From positions 2,780,509-2,844,508 of the forward strand of contig NZ_LR733556.1 in assembly GCF_902506265.1 (NCBI RefSeq): a stretch of 64,000 nucleotides of DNA. Reading direction: 5' to 3'. Within the stretch, counting starts at the first letter, position 1. Each line of letters begins with the position of its first letter. The position numbers and the translations under genes were made by a program. Of this stretch, positions 23,290 to 33,100 are shown in pieces. The notes under the pieces are model-generated. The model worked only from the letters and a program-made list of their open reading frames with translations, was not told the origin of the DNA and did no database searches. This DNA is from Flavobacterium sp. 9AF (GTDB lineage: Bacteria > Bacteroidota > Bacteroidia > Flavobacteriales > Flavobacteriaceae).

Positions 23290-26238
23290 TTAAAAAGAAA
23301 CATTCATTCCAAATAAAACTGTTCTACTTTGTGGATAAGTACCAAAATCGATTCCTCTTTCTACATTAGCTCCTCCATAAGCATTTACTTCAGGATCGTA
23401 TCCACTATAATTAGTAAGTGTAATTAGGTTTTCACCAGTTACATATAATTTGAAGTTGGATAGTTTTAACTTTTCAACAATTTTTTGGTTGAAACTATAA
23501 CTGAAGGTTACGGCTTTAAATCTTAAATAGGAACCATCTTCAATAAATCGAGTTGAAATTCTTGAGTTATCTGTATTTCCAAAACTTGCTCTTGGAATAT
23601 CAGTTATATCACCAGGTTGTTTCCATCTATGTAACACTTCTATACTTTGATTTTTTGGATCAATCATTCCTTCCGTTTCAATTCGTGTAGCATTCAACAT
23701 ATCGTTTCCATAGGTTCCTTCTAACAATACTTGCAAGCCAAAACCTTTGTATGAAAAACTATTGTTAATGGCATAAATGAAGTCTGGATTAGCATCACCT
23801 ATTACCACTCTGTCATCATCTGAAGGAGTAAAAGTAGAATTTCCATTTTTATCGATGTAGTAAGCATTACCCGTTGCAGGATCTACACCTCCGAAAATAT
23901 AGCCATATAAAGTACCTAATGGTAATCCTTCTTTCAATAGAACAGCATTTCCTCTACCTGCAATAGAACCTAATAAAATATCTTCACCAATTAAATTAAT
24001 AACTTCATTTCTATTAAATGAAATGTTTAAACCACTCGACCATTTAAAATCGGAATCCATATTAATTGTATTGATACCTAGTTCAAAGCCTTTATTTTCC
24101 ACCTCACCAATATTTTGTAAGGCACGATCAAATCCAGAAGATGTAGGTAGAGGAGCATTATAAAGTAAGTCTTTGGTTTTTTTTACATAAGCATCTGCAG
24201 TTAATTTAATCTTTCCTTTTAAAATTTCTAAATCAACTCCAAGGTTAGTTTGCGTTGTTTCCTCCCATTTTAAAGATAAGTTTTCTAAAGTAGCTGGATA
24301 ACTTCCTGGTTGAGTAGTACCTCCGATAGGGTAATTTGATCCATTTCCGATTCGACCATAATAAGCATAGTTTCCAATTTGATCATTACCTACAATTCCC
24401 CATCCAAATCTTAATTTGAGATTATTTATAAGATTGCTTTCTTTTAAGAAGTTTTCATTGGATACTTTCCATCCAGCTGAAAAAGAAGGGAAGTAACCCC
24501 ATCTATTATTTGGACCAAAAACACTTGAAGCATCTGCTCTGAAATTTGCTGTTAGTAAATATTTATCATCATAAGCATAATTTAATCTACTAATAAAAGA
24601 GACATTTGATTTTTCTGATTTTGTTGCAGTAGCACTAATAATTTCAGAACCTCCATTAGGAGTTGTAATACTTGCGCTAGCAAAATTTCGGACCTCTAGA
24701 TTAGAATTGTCATATGTGTTTTTTTGAATGACACCACCTACCAAGCCTTCAATATTATGCTTATCTACTATTTTTTTGTAGTTTAACGTATTATCAAATA
24801 TGTAAAAGAAATTTTCATTAGTAGTTCTAATAGCACGTCCTTTAATAGCTCTTCCATAACCCGTTCTAAAAGGGTCTAAAAAGGCATTGTACATCCCATT
24901 TCCATTATCGATACCAAAATTACTTTTGTAAGTAAAATCTTTTAAAATTTTTGCTTGTAAGTATAAGTTTCCTAATATTCTTGTGTTTTTATATTTTCTA
25001 TCTAAACCATCTGTACTGGCTAATGGATTTTCCCAATTTTGAAATGGATTGCTGGTGAAACTTCCGTCGGAATTATATGTGTCAATAACTGCAGGAGTGG
25101 TTAATGCACCAAGTAATACACCACCCACATTTACATTGTTATTGTCGTTTATATCGACATCCGAATACTTGGTATAAGCCAATCGAGTACCGACAGATAG
25201 CCAATTATTAATCTCTTGGTCAAGATTAATTTTAAAATTGTAACGAGTCATTTCAGCACTTCTTACAGCACCTTGTTGGTCGATAAATCCTCCAGAAACA
25301 TAATAGTTTGTACCATTGTTTTTGCCAGATACAGCTAATTGATAGTTTTGAGTATAGCCGTTTTGAAAGATTTTATCTTGCCAATCTGTGTTATGATTGT
25401 ATTGAGACCAATTGGTATTATAGCCTAATTCGGTCATTAAATCGCGATATTGTTCTCCATTTAATACTTTCTGTGTTTTCCAAACCTGAGAAATACCCGC
25501 ATAAGTATCAAAAGTAACAGTGGGCTTTGCAGAGGTCCCTCTTTTGGTAGTAATTAAAACAACACCATTAGCACCTTGTGCACCATATATAGCAGCAGAT
25601 GAAGCATCTTTTAATACAGTAATACTTTCTATATCACTTGGATTTAAAGAACGTGTATCTGAAGTAGGTACACCATCAATTACATATAATGGTTCGCTAC
25701 CTGAGGATATAGATGATGTACCTCTTACTCTAATGCTTAAACCTTGAGAAGGTTTGCCACCACTACTTAGTACTTGTACGCCCGTTATTTGACCTTGTAT
25801 TAAACTACCTATTTGGCCTACTGATCTCGATTGCAATTTTTGACTATCGATAGTTGCAACAGCTCCCGTTAAATCTCCCTTTTTTTGAGTTCCATAACCA
25901 ATTACTACTATTTCTTTTAAGTCTTCAATATTTTCTAATAAAACTACATTTATATTAGTTTGATTACCTACTATGACTTCTTGTGCTTTCATACCAATGT
26001 AAGAAACTAATAAAATAATATTAGGATCATCATTTATTTGCAATTCAAATAGACCATCAAAGTCTGAATTAGTTCCAATAGAAGTGTTCTTTACGACTAT
26101 TGACGCACCAGGAACGGGTAAACCATTGCCATCTACTACTTTTCCTTTAATCTTTTTTTCTTGAGCAAAAGAAGTTAATAATGATAGCAGAAGAAACAGA
26201 AGAAATAATTCTGTCTTTTTTTTGCAGTGTAAAATCAT
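23290..26238 (-). CDS. SusC/RagA-family TonB-dependent outer-membrane transporter
   Basis: A 982-residue TonB-dependent receptor. After a signal peptide comes a CarboxypepD_reg-like domain (KIKGKVVDGNGLPVPGASI), then a TonB-box-like EDLKEIVVIGYGTQKKGDL, the plug (GSLIQGQITGVQVLSSGGKP; GTSSISSGSEPLYVIDGVP; ITVLKDASSAAIYGAQGANG), and a 22-strand barrel ending in YPQSRTVLFGMNVSF with terminal Phe. It imports the oligosaccharides released by the surface enzymes. It is the first gene of the polysaccharide operon; a TAnnTTTG element and a palindrome precede it. Confidence 0.96.
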   Translation of the reverse strand: MILHCKKKTELFLLFLLLSLLTSFAQEKKIKGKVVDGNGLPVPGASIVVKNTSIGTNSDFDGLFELQINDDPNIILLVSYIGMKAQEVIVGNQTNINVVLLENIEDLKEIVVIGYGTQKKGDLTGAVATIDSQKLQSRSVGQIGSLIQGQITGVQVLSSGGKPSQGLSIRVRGTSSISSGSEPLYVIDGVPTSDTRSLNPSDIESITVLKDASSAAIYGAQGANGVVLITTKRGTSAKPTVTFDTYAGISQVWKTQKVLNGEQYRDLMTELGYNTNWSQYNHNTDWQDKIFQNGYTQNYQLAVSGKNNGTNYYVSGGFIDQQGAVRSAEMTRYNFKINLDQEINNWLSVGTRLAYTKYSDVDINDNNNVNVGGVLLGALTTPAVIDTYNSDGSFTSNPFQNWENPLASTDGLDRKYKNTRILGNLYLQAKILKDFTYKSNFGIDNGNGMYNAFLDPFRTGYGRAIKGRAIRTTNENFFYIFDNTLNYKKIVDKHNIEGLVGGVIQKNTYDNSNLEVRNFASASITTPNGGSEIISATATKSEKSNVSFISRLNYAYDDKYLLTANFRADASSVFGPNNRWGYFPSFSAGWKVSNENFLKESNLINNLKLRFGWGIVGNDQIGNYAYYGRIGNGSNYPIGGTTQPGSYPATLENLSLKWEETTQTNLGVDLEILKGKIKLTADAYVKKTKDLLYNAPLPTSSGFDRALQNIGEVENKGFELGINTINMDSDFKWSSGLNISFNRNEVINLIGEDILLGSIAGRGNAVLLKEGLPLGTLYGYIFGGVDPATGNAYYIDKNGNSTFTPSDDDRVVIGDANPDFIYAINNSFSYKGFGLQVLLEGTYGNDMLNATRIETEGMIDPKNQSIEVLHRWKQPGDITDIPRASFGNTDNSRISTRFIEDGSYLRFKAVTFSYSFNQKIVEKLKLSNFKLYVTGENLITLTNYSGYDPEVNAYGGANVERGIDFGTYPQSRTVLFGMNVSF

Positions 26239-26332
26239 ACAATTATATAATATGGGTTAATAATTTTTTAATTACTGTTTTAAAATTTAACCTACTCTAA
26301 CGTTGTAGTTCTTTGTTAAATTATTGTTAATC

Positions 26333-26372
26333 CAAAAGTATATAATTGTCACTTACTCTTTTTTTAAGAGTA
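26333..26372 (-). promoter_or_regulatory. promoter and candidate operator of the glucan locus
   Basis: On the minus strand TACTTTTG (plus 26333-26340) matches the TAnnTTTG -7 element about 95 bases before the susC ATG. About 13 bases upstream is TACTCTT-TTTTT-AAGAGTA (26354-26372), a 7-bp perfect palindrome in the -24 to -43 region. Related AGTAG half-sites recur near 26376-26400 and 26455-26480. It is a plausible site for the adjacent DUF6377-like regulator; not proven. The rest of the 290-base gap is AT-rich with no gene. Confidence 0.4.
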
Positions 26373-26528
26373 GTAAAAAAGTAGATTTTTATTTTAATTT
26401 TTATAATATAAAATAATGAATATCAGTATTTTAAAATTTTTTATATTTCAAAAAAAAGTAGTGATAAGTAGAAAAAAAAGTAAAAAAATAAACGTTTTTT
26501 TGTTTTATTAATTGGTAAAAATGAAATT

Positions 26529-28172
26529 TTATTCTATTTTTTTTACTAAGTTTTCAAATTCAGAACGATTAATTGCGCTATTCTTAATTTTAACTCTATA
26601 ATTATAGATTGTATTTACTGAGTATCTTAATATTTTTGAAATTTTCGCGCTATTTGTGATACCTAATCTTATTAAAGCATAAATTCTTAATTCTGTATTT
26701 AAAAGCTCTTCACTGTTTTTTACTGCAATCTTTTCATTTTCTTTTAAGAGATCATTAAATTGTTGAATAAAATTGGGATATATGTGAAGAAAGGATTCAT
26801 CAAAATTTTTGTAAAAAATCTTTAACTCATTATCAATGACTTGTTTCGATTTAGTTAAATCTAAAAGTTCATTCGTTTTATTTGTAATAATATATTTGGT
26901 TACCAATTTTCGGTAAATATCTAGTTTGTCAATGTATTCGGAATATAAATTTAAAAATGTAGCAATATAATGTTCTTTAATATCATTAGATTCAGCTAAT
27001 AATTGGGTTATTTTACTTAAATCATTATTGCTGAAGTTTAATTCTTTATTTAAGTTTTTTAATTTTTCGTTTACTTCATTCAGATTATTTTTAGCTAATG
27101 AAAGTTTTTTATTCTGTTTGAAAATATAAAATACCACTATTAATAAAATGATTCCCAAGGCACTAATAAGAATGATAAAATTTTTAAGTGCTGATTTTTG
27201 GTCATTTATTCTATTTTCATAAGCCATTGTGATAGCAGGAAGAATAGTTGAAATATTCACAAACCGTAAATGTGAATTATAAAATTTGGCATCATCCATT
27301 GAAAAAGTGATGAATTTATGTGCTCTTTCAATATCACTTTCTGAATATAAAATCATAGCTAATTCCGTTAGAGATGCGTTATCTTTTACATTAGAACGAA
27401 TATCAGAAATAGCGGATAAGCATAAATATTTTTTTTGATTATTCGTATCGTTATAAAGATGGTATAATAAGGATCTTTCAAAAGTTACTAATGAAAATTC
27501 TCTTGTTCCCATCTTACATTTTCTCAGTCTTTTTGAATTTATGTCTAAAGCTTGTTCCGTTTCTCTATTGTCTCGGTATTTTTTCTCTAATAAGGAAAGT
27601 ATTTCAAAAGATGATTTTTTTAATTTTTTTGAAAGTGAATCTTCATATTTATAATACAAAGTATTGTAATCCGTTTTTCGATTTTTAACCATGGTATAAA
27701 AACTTAATCCTGAATAAGCTTCTTTATGAATAAAATAATATTCTCGAAGTAATTTTGCATTTAATTTTTTAGACTCTATTCCTTTTAAAATATCCAATGA
27801 CTCTTTATATCTTCCTGAATCGACTAAAAGTCTTCCTAGTTTAAGTTTGGATTCTAAAATTTTAAATTGATCTTTCAGTTTTAATGCAATGTTGAGGTTC
27901 TTTTCCGTATAGTTTAAAGCTTTATCAAAACTATAATATTGGTATTCATCAATAATTTTAGAAATTATAAAATATTGATTATTTAAATTGGCTTTTTCAT
28001 CTTCTAAAAGTGAAATTAAATTTTTGATTTTATTTTCTTTACTTGCAACATATTTTTTACTTAGTTGTATTTCATTTTCTAAAACAGAAATTAAAGAGTC
28101 AGTTTGAACGTTGGTTGCATGAATATTATTAAAAATGACAATTAATAATAGGATTAAGGATTTTATGTTCAT
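26529..28172 (-). CDS. DUF6377-like TPR transcriptional regulator of the glucan locus
   Basis: A 547-residue protein next to susC. It has a signal sequence (LILLLIVIFNNIHA), an N-terminal TPR-like helical region to about 320 (LKLGRLLVDSGRYKESLDIL), one membrane helix (IILISALGIILLIVVFYIF), a coiled coil (LSLAKNNLNEVNEKLKNLNK), a helical domain (FYKNFDESFLHIYPNFIQQF) and a C-terminal LuxR/GerE-like helix-turn-helix (AKISKILRYSVNTIYNYRVK). The domain order is that of the DUF6377 regulators that accompany SusC/SusD loci in Bacteroidota. It would sense a signal in the periplasm and control the locus; the ligand is unknown. A 142-base gap separates it from the methyltransferase, without recognisable features. 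Confidence 0.8.
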   Translation of the reverse strand: MNIKSLILLLIVIFNNIHATNVQTDSLISVLENEIQLSKKYVASKENKIKNLISLLEDEKANLNNQYFIISKIIDEYQYYSFDKALNYTEKNLNIALKLKDQFKILESKLKLGRLLVDSGRYKESLDILKGIESKKLNAKLLREYYFIHKEAYSGLSFYTMVKNRKTDYNTLYYKYEDSLSKKLKKSSFEILSLLEKKYRDNRETEQALDINSKRLRKCKMGTREFSLVTFERSLLYHLYNDTNNQKKYLCLSAISDIRSNVKDNASLTELAMILYSESDIERAHKFITFSMDDAKFYNSHLRFVNISTILPAITMAYENRINDQKSALKNFIILISALGIILLIVVFYIFKQNKKLSLAKNNLNEVNEKLKNLNKELNFSNNDLSKITQLLAESNDIKEHYIATFLNLYSEYIDKLDIYRKLVTKYIITNKTNELLDLTKSKQVIDNELKIFYKNFDESFLHIYPNFIQQFNDLLKENEKIAVKNSEELLNTELRIYALIRLGITNSAKISKILRYSVNTIYNYRVKIKNSAINRSEFENLVKKIE

Positions 28173-28314
28173 AATGTATCTTAATTTTTGTATTTATTTT
28201 CAAAGGGTATAATTAATAATATAAATAAGTAAAGTGGCAATTTCTAAAAAGCCTCTATTTTTAACACTTGGAAACAGATAATTGTTTAAGTATTTTATAA
28301 TTAATCTAATCGAA

Positions 28315-29328
28315 TTAGTGCCATTCAATTGTAAATCCTGGAACTTTATCAATTTTATATGACAAAGTAAAAGTATTTAATTGTGATAAATCTTTGTGTT
28401 TATTTAATAAAATAGGAAGTGTTAAACCACTTTCGTTCAAATTGATTTTTTCATTTTCAAAAACGGTAATTCGAGTAATTAAGGCAACTGCATCAAAATC
28501 TTGTTTTTTTTCTTGAGGAATTTGAAATTGTTTGTTTTCCAAGATTTGTGATTCTTTTGCATCAGATTGTAAATTATACTTTTCATTTGCAGTATTATTA
28601 ATTTCTATAAGACGACCTAAAAAATGACCATAGGTATTTTCATTAGTAATTAGTGAATTACTTTTAAATTTTTCAAAATTCAATAAACAAACATCTAAGG
28701 CTAGCATTTCAGGAATTAATACAGTCTTTTTGGGTACTTGTTTTAATAAATTAATAGTTATTGGAATTTGCTGTTCTTTGATGAGACCACATTGTAAAGT
28801 TTCACTTACAATCATATCCACGTTTCCAGGATTTTTAATCTTAATTGTGGTAGCATCTTCATTTTCAAATGAAATTACATGTTTTTCAAAGCCTAACTTT
28901 TCAATGATTTTTTTCATATAGTTAAAGCTTTCTGTATTAATTTCTATTAATGTAACCTTAATTTCTTCTGGACTAAAAGTGGCTAAAGCAGGTAAAAGCA
29001 AGGTAGCATATGGTCCTGTTCCTGCATAAACTATATGAATTGGTTTGTTTTGTTTTTGTAATTTTTTAATGGCTTTAAAGATACCTTTAATAAACATTTT
29101 TGTTCGTATTATATCGTCTAAGCACATAGCTGCCCAAGTTGTTCCAAGCGCTTTACCATTTGTTAAATAGATACATTGTTTGTGTAATTCATCCTCTAAA
29201 TCTAGATTTGATATTTCTGTAACTATTTTTTTAAATTCGTCAATAGCTTCTTTAATTTCTAAAAAATTAATTTCATCTTTAGAAAAAGTCTTTCCAATCT
29301 CTTTTAGAGCTTGATTATAGTGTAGCAT
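28315..29328 (-). CDS. PRMT-like SAM-dependent methyltransferase
   Basis: A 337-residue class I methyltransferase. The SAM-binding motif I is IHIVYAGTGPYATLLLPAL near residues 110-128, motif II carries an acidic end in VTLIEINTESF, and VDMIVSETLQCGLIKEQQI resembles the double-E loop region of protein arginine methyltransferases (where the family has SEWMG...). The 90 N-terminal residues are helical with two cysteines; the C-terminus ends in a beta-rich part (FTLSYKIDKVPGFTIEWH). Bacterial PRMT-like proteins are uncommon and mostly uncharacterised; the substrate could be a small molecule or a peptide. It is a single gene with a structured leader between it and the restriction-modification island. 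Confidence 0.6.
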   Translation of the reverse strand: MLHYNQALKEIGKTFSKDEINFLEIKEAIDEFKKIVTEISNLDLEDELHKQCIYLTNGKALGTTWAAMCLDDIIRTKMFIKGIFKAIKKLQKQNKPIHIVYAGTGPYATLLLPALATFSPEEIKVTLIEINTESFNYMKKIIEKLGFEKHVISFENEDATTIKIKNPGNVDMIVSETLQCGLIKEQQIPITINLLKQVPKKTVLIPEMLALDVCLLNFEKFKSNSLITNENTYGHFLGRLIEINNTANEKYNLQSDAKESQILENKQFQIPQEKKQDFDAVALITRITVFENEKINLNESGLTLPILLNKHKDLSQLNTFTLSYKIDKVPGFTIEWH

Positions 29329-29385
29329 TCCAATTTTATATTTAAAGGTAAAGGGTTAAATTTAAATATAATTCTTAGAATTTGA

Positions 29386-29472
29386 ATAAAAAAACACAAT
29401 TCCCTAAAGCTTTTTGCCTATTTGCTTGATTTTAAGGGAGGAGTTTTCCGAATAAAATGGGAATTGTGTTAT
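29386..29472 (-). ncRNA. candidate structured leader RNA or small RNA with attenuator
   Basis: A perfect 12-bp stem, AACACAATTCCC at 29393-29404 and GGGAATTGTGTT at 29459-29470, encloses 54 bases that can pair further (CCCTTAAA/TTTAGGG and AAGC/GCTT on the minus strand). On the minus strand the last arm is followed by a run of T, the form of an intrinsic terminator. It ends about 60 bases before the methyltransferase ATG, so it may be an attenuating leader, a free small RNA, or just a terminator left from a former upstream gene. I do not recognise a known RNA family; Rfam was not searched. The rest of the 360-base gap (29329-29688) is AT-rich and otherwise empty. Confidence 0.45.
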
Positions 29473-29688
29473 GAGTTATGAAATTATATACACAAATTTA
29501 AAATATTTTTTTGCGAAATGAAATTATTAAATTAAAAATTTTAAGATTTTATTAACAAATTAATAAACTTAAATTGTAAATAATAATTACTTAAATGTGG
29601 ATTGAAAACAAAATATAGATTGTATTTAATCAAAAATTATTTTTCAATTTGACTAATTATCAATAAGATACGTATTTTGTAAAACAAT

Positions 29689-29735
29689 TATTTATAATTG
29701 TTTATATTTTTTCTTGTAAAATTTTTATTTCGTCT
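29689..29735. repeat. left direct repeat copy of the uvrB 3' end (attachment-site-like)
   Basis: 47 bases match 35503-35549 with one mismatch (29697 A against 35511 G); 29698-29735 is a perfect 38-base match. It carries the last codons and stop of uvrB, in the same orientation as uvrB. It terminates the short reading frame described as an R-M remnant. Confidence 0.9.
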
Positions 29736-29785
29736 TGTGTCAGTTTATATTTAACGTACAATAGTTTGTCGATGCCAAGTGTCAA
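29702..29785 (-). pseudogene. remnant C-terminus of an R-M methylase-like protein fused to the uvrB tail
   Basis: Read from a TTG at 29785 the frame gives LTLGIDKLLYVKYKL followed by TQDEIKILQEKI and stop. The first part closely resembles the C-terminus of the neighbouring 1326-residue protein (SEIDKQLYKKYKLSPEEVDFIEEKI). The last ten residues are also the uvrB C-terminus, encoded by the 38-base repeat. It looks like the tail of a second R-M gene that was deleted or exchanged; it has no plausible ribosome binding site of its own. It is too short to confirm. Confidence 0.5.
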
Positions 29786-29875
29786 TTTATTTTAGTTAGT
29801 GTCAGATTTCGAAGTGAAGTTTTGAACGGGAACAAATCAAAATGTTTTTGAAGTGGCATCTTGGCTTGATTTATT

Positions 29876-30178
29876 TTATGACAATTGACCTTTAATAGAG
29901 TAGTATTTTTCTGTTTGATGCCATTTGCCGTTCTCATCTTGATAAATAATTCCTGCCTTTTCCAAAGTTTCAATTGCAATTGTTGTTGCGTTTTCAAAAT
30001 GTTCAAGATTATCTTGCCATTTTTTCAAAGCAACATCATTTGGGTCTGTCATAATTAAATCATTTTTATTCCAGTCACAAATGGTATCTCCATTCTCAAC
30101 CCATAAATCAACCCATGCATTGATTTTACCATCTTGAATTAAAACCGCATCTTTTTCGTATTTTATTGCTTTCATCAT
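29876..30178 (-). CDS. 100-residue hypothetical protein of the R-M operon
   Basis: I do not recognise this small acidic protein (MMKAIKYEKDAVLIQDGKIN ... WVDLWVENGDTICDWNKNDLI ... KAGIIYQDENGKWHQTEKYYS). It is predicted soluble with an alpha/beta mix. Its ATG at 30178 overlaps the last base of the stop codon of the helicase-methylase gene (TAATG), so translation is probably coupled. Its position at the end of an R-M operon suggests an accessory role, such as a specificity, inhibitor or immunity factor; that is speculative. Between its stop (29876) and the direct repeat lie 140 bases with a short R-M remnant. Confidence 0.7.
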   Translation of the reverse strand: MMKAIKYEKDAVLIQDGKINAWVDLWVENGDTICDWNKNDLIMTDPNDVALKKWQDNLEHFENATTIAIETLEKAGIIYQDENGKWHQTEKYYSIKGQLS

Positions 30179-33100
30179 TAATCCATTGGTTTAATTTTTT
30201 CTTCAATAAAATCAACTTCTTCTGGAGATAATTTGTATTTTTTATAAAGCTGTTTGTCAATCTCAGAAATTGATTTAGACCAGTCTATGTTTGAATTAGG
30301 TGTAAAATCTTGTATTGGAATGTTCTTCCAAACATCCTTTTTATTATCCTGAGTAACCTTTAAAGTTCCCAATAACATTCGCAAAAATTTTGTTGAGATG
30401 TATTTTAATAAATTATCAGCTTCTTCATTTGTTTTTAATGCTCCAATACTTATAAAAGTTTGATTATGTCCACTTTTAGGTTTTCCAATAATTGGAGTTG
30501 ATAGCTTTTCTCCAAACTCTCCAGTTCCATTAGACTTCGGAAGAAAAACTTTAAAATAGTCTAAGTTATGGTGAAATTCGATATACTCACGTTTTATCCA
30601 TTTTAAAACTCTCTTGTTGTTTTCTCTTCCTAAAATTTGTATATATTCAAAATTGTCATTCGGTTTATTTTCAAGAAAAATATCAGGAAGTTTTGTAAAA
30701 ATATTAGTTGTTAAATCATAAAGGTGACCTTTACTAAGTTTAGATTCAATGCTTGGCTTTTTAGTATGTAGTTGTTTACTTAGTCTATAGCTTTCAGGAG
30801 AATAAACCCATTCACTCAATGATTCAGAATTTATAGATTTAACTTTTTCTAATATAGTTTTAGAGTTTTCTTGAGCTACAAACTCACCTATTTTACCAAA
30901 ATTTTTACTCTTATCTCTATAGGTAATGGCAACACCACCTTTTAAATCAACACCGTTAAAAACATCAGAACTTTTATTATTGTACCATAAGACTTTAAAG
31001 TGTTTGTCTGATAACATTCTTTTATTCCATTCGTTTGGTGTTTTACCAGCATTAAATAAAAAACGAGCTGGTGTTATAACGGAAACTTTTTCAGCCAAGT
31101 CAAATGCTATATTCATAAACAAATGATATATTGGAGCATCACTTGTTTTTTCTCTTGTATCTTGATAAGGCGGATTGCCTACAATTACATTGAACTTCAT
31201 ATTCTTGTTGTTTATTTTAATGGTTTCATTTTCAATGAATTTTTTTTCACTGATTAAGTCATAGGATGTGTAGTTGGCTTCAATTCGATTTACATCTAAT
31301 TCTAGTAGTTTGTACAGTTTTCTAGTAAACTCATACGCAATCTTTGAGGTGGGTATGGAATAGAAATTGTTGGCGACAACTTTGCCAAATTTTTTATACA
31401 CGGCATACACAAACTCGCCTTGTTTGGAAGCAATATCTAAAAGCATTGTATTCTTGTCAATAGCTTTTGCTGGCAAACCGTTTATGATTTTGTCGGTAAC
31501 AAATTCTGGGGTAACAATTTCGGATTCAGATAAGCGAGTAAATCTTTTCATTGCTCTGCCTGCTCTTTCCTTAGGCTCTAAATTTTCATCATTTGCTAGA
31601 TCATTAATGTTTTGTAATTTATATTCTAAATTACTCAACACATAATGGTTTATATTGCTTCTTAATAATTTTAATATCTCAATATTGAGACCTAAATTAT
31701 TAGCAATGCGTTGACTTTCTTTATCTTTTTCAATCAAATTAATGATTTCTTGTAATGAAATTATTTGTGCTTCAGTACAAAATGCAAAAAACAATATTCT
31801 AGAATAATAACTAGCAAATTTTTTCCTGATAATGGCTTCATAATTGTCTTTCTCAGTTTGTTTTTTCTCATCCTCAGTAGGCTTTTCACCGCCCTCTGGT
31901 TTTTGCGTTCCTGTTGGTAATTCTATTTCTACACCATCTCCGCCATTCGGATTCTTAACAGGTTCTATTTTCAAACCTTTATTAGATTCTATTTCATTTT
32001 GTCTTTCAATTTCGTGTCTTATCGAATCAATTTTTAAAAGAGACATATCTAAAGGTATTGCCTTAGCTTCGTCTAAAACGCTTCGATTGCTTGAGTATTC
32101 TCTAACCGCATTTAAAATATCCGCAGGAATTACTTGAACAAGTTTGTCTTTATTAAGTTGAATAATAGGAGAAACTTCTAATTCTTTTTTAAGCCGTTCG
32201 ATTAATTTAGGATTTCCGTCTGTATCTGTATTCATGTTGTAAATCTGAGCTTTTTCCTCTTGCATTACAAACATTCTATTCGGGTTAAAGTCAACCAATA
32301 AGGTTTGTGGTTTCATATTGAACTTAACCACATCACCGCTTGGCTCTTTGAAAACCTTGATGTATTGATTTTGTAAACGAAAAATGGCTTGGTCGTATTC
32401 CTGAGGAGAAGCTGTGTCTTTCAGATAGAGCATCGTGTCCCATTCGGGAACAGTGCTACCAGTAAGCATTCTGTTTACTGTCAAAGTGATTGTTTTTATA
32501 TTCTCACTTTCACATTTTTTTATTTTGGCTTGAACTGATTGTGTGTCTTTGAAGCTTTTTTCATTATCAACTCCAGAGATATTAATGATTTCGTAATTGC
32601 TAAGATGTTTAAATTGGTTGTTTTTGATTAGTTCCTCCAATGCGTCACAAGATGCTCTGTACGGCAAAACACAAACCAAATGACGGCACATTTTACCTTC
32701 TTTAATTTTTTCGTAATCGAGGAAACTCAATACATTTTCATCCGTCTCTGAACCGTCAATGACTTTTAGTAAGTCTAGAATTTCATTTTCGTGAATAAAC
32801 TTTTGATGAAGATTTGTATCGGTGTCTTTGGTTATGGATTGCGGTCTAAAAAGTTCTGAAAAAGCATAGGTTATGCCATTTTTTTTCAATTCTTCCATTT
32901 TTTTTCGGGAAGATTCATTGGGATCAAATGCAAAACGAATCATTTGCGGGAATCCATAATAAGGATTATCCCATTCTTTGATTTCGTCTTTGTTTAGATT
33001 TTCTAAATCCCATTGTGTTTGGTCTTCTGCAATATCAGTAAATTGATAGAAGGCAATAATATCTTCATCGGTAAACTCACTATTCATTAAAATGCGGTAC

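Noticed and set aside
29386..29472. SRP 4.5S RNA or a known riboswitch
   Set aside because: The GGAA-loop and AGCAG motifs of SRP RNA are absent, and I found no match to SAM, TPP, cobalamin or preQ1 consensus patterns by eye.
29689..29735. Partial uvrB duplication as a pseudogene
   Set aside because: Only 11 codons of uvrB are repeated, and upstream sequence in frame resembles an R-M protein, not UvrB.
29782..30006. 74-residue minus-strand ORF beside the R-M operon
   Set aside because: It overlaps the 100-residue gene in another frame and has shadow-like composition; the 100-residue frame has the coupled start and better codon pattern.
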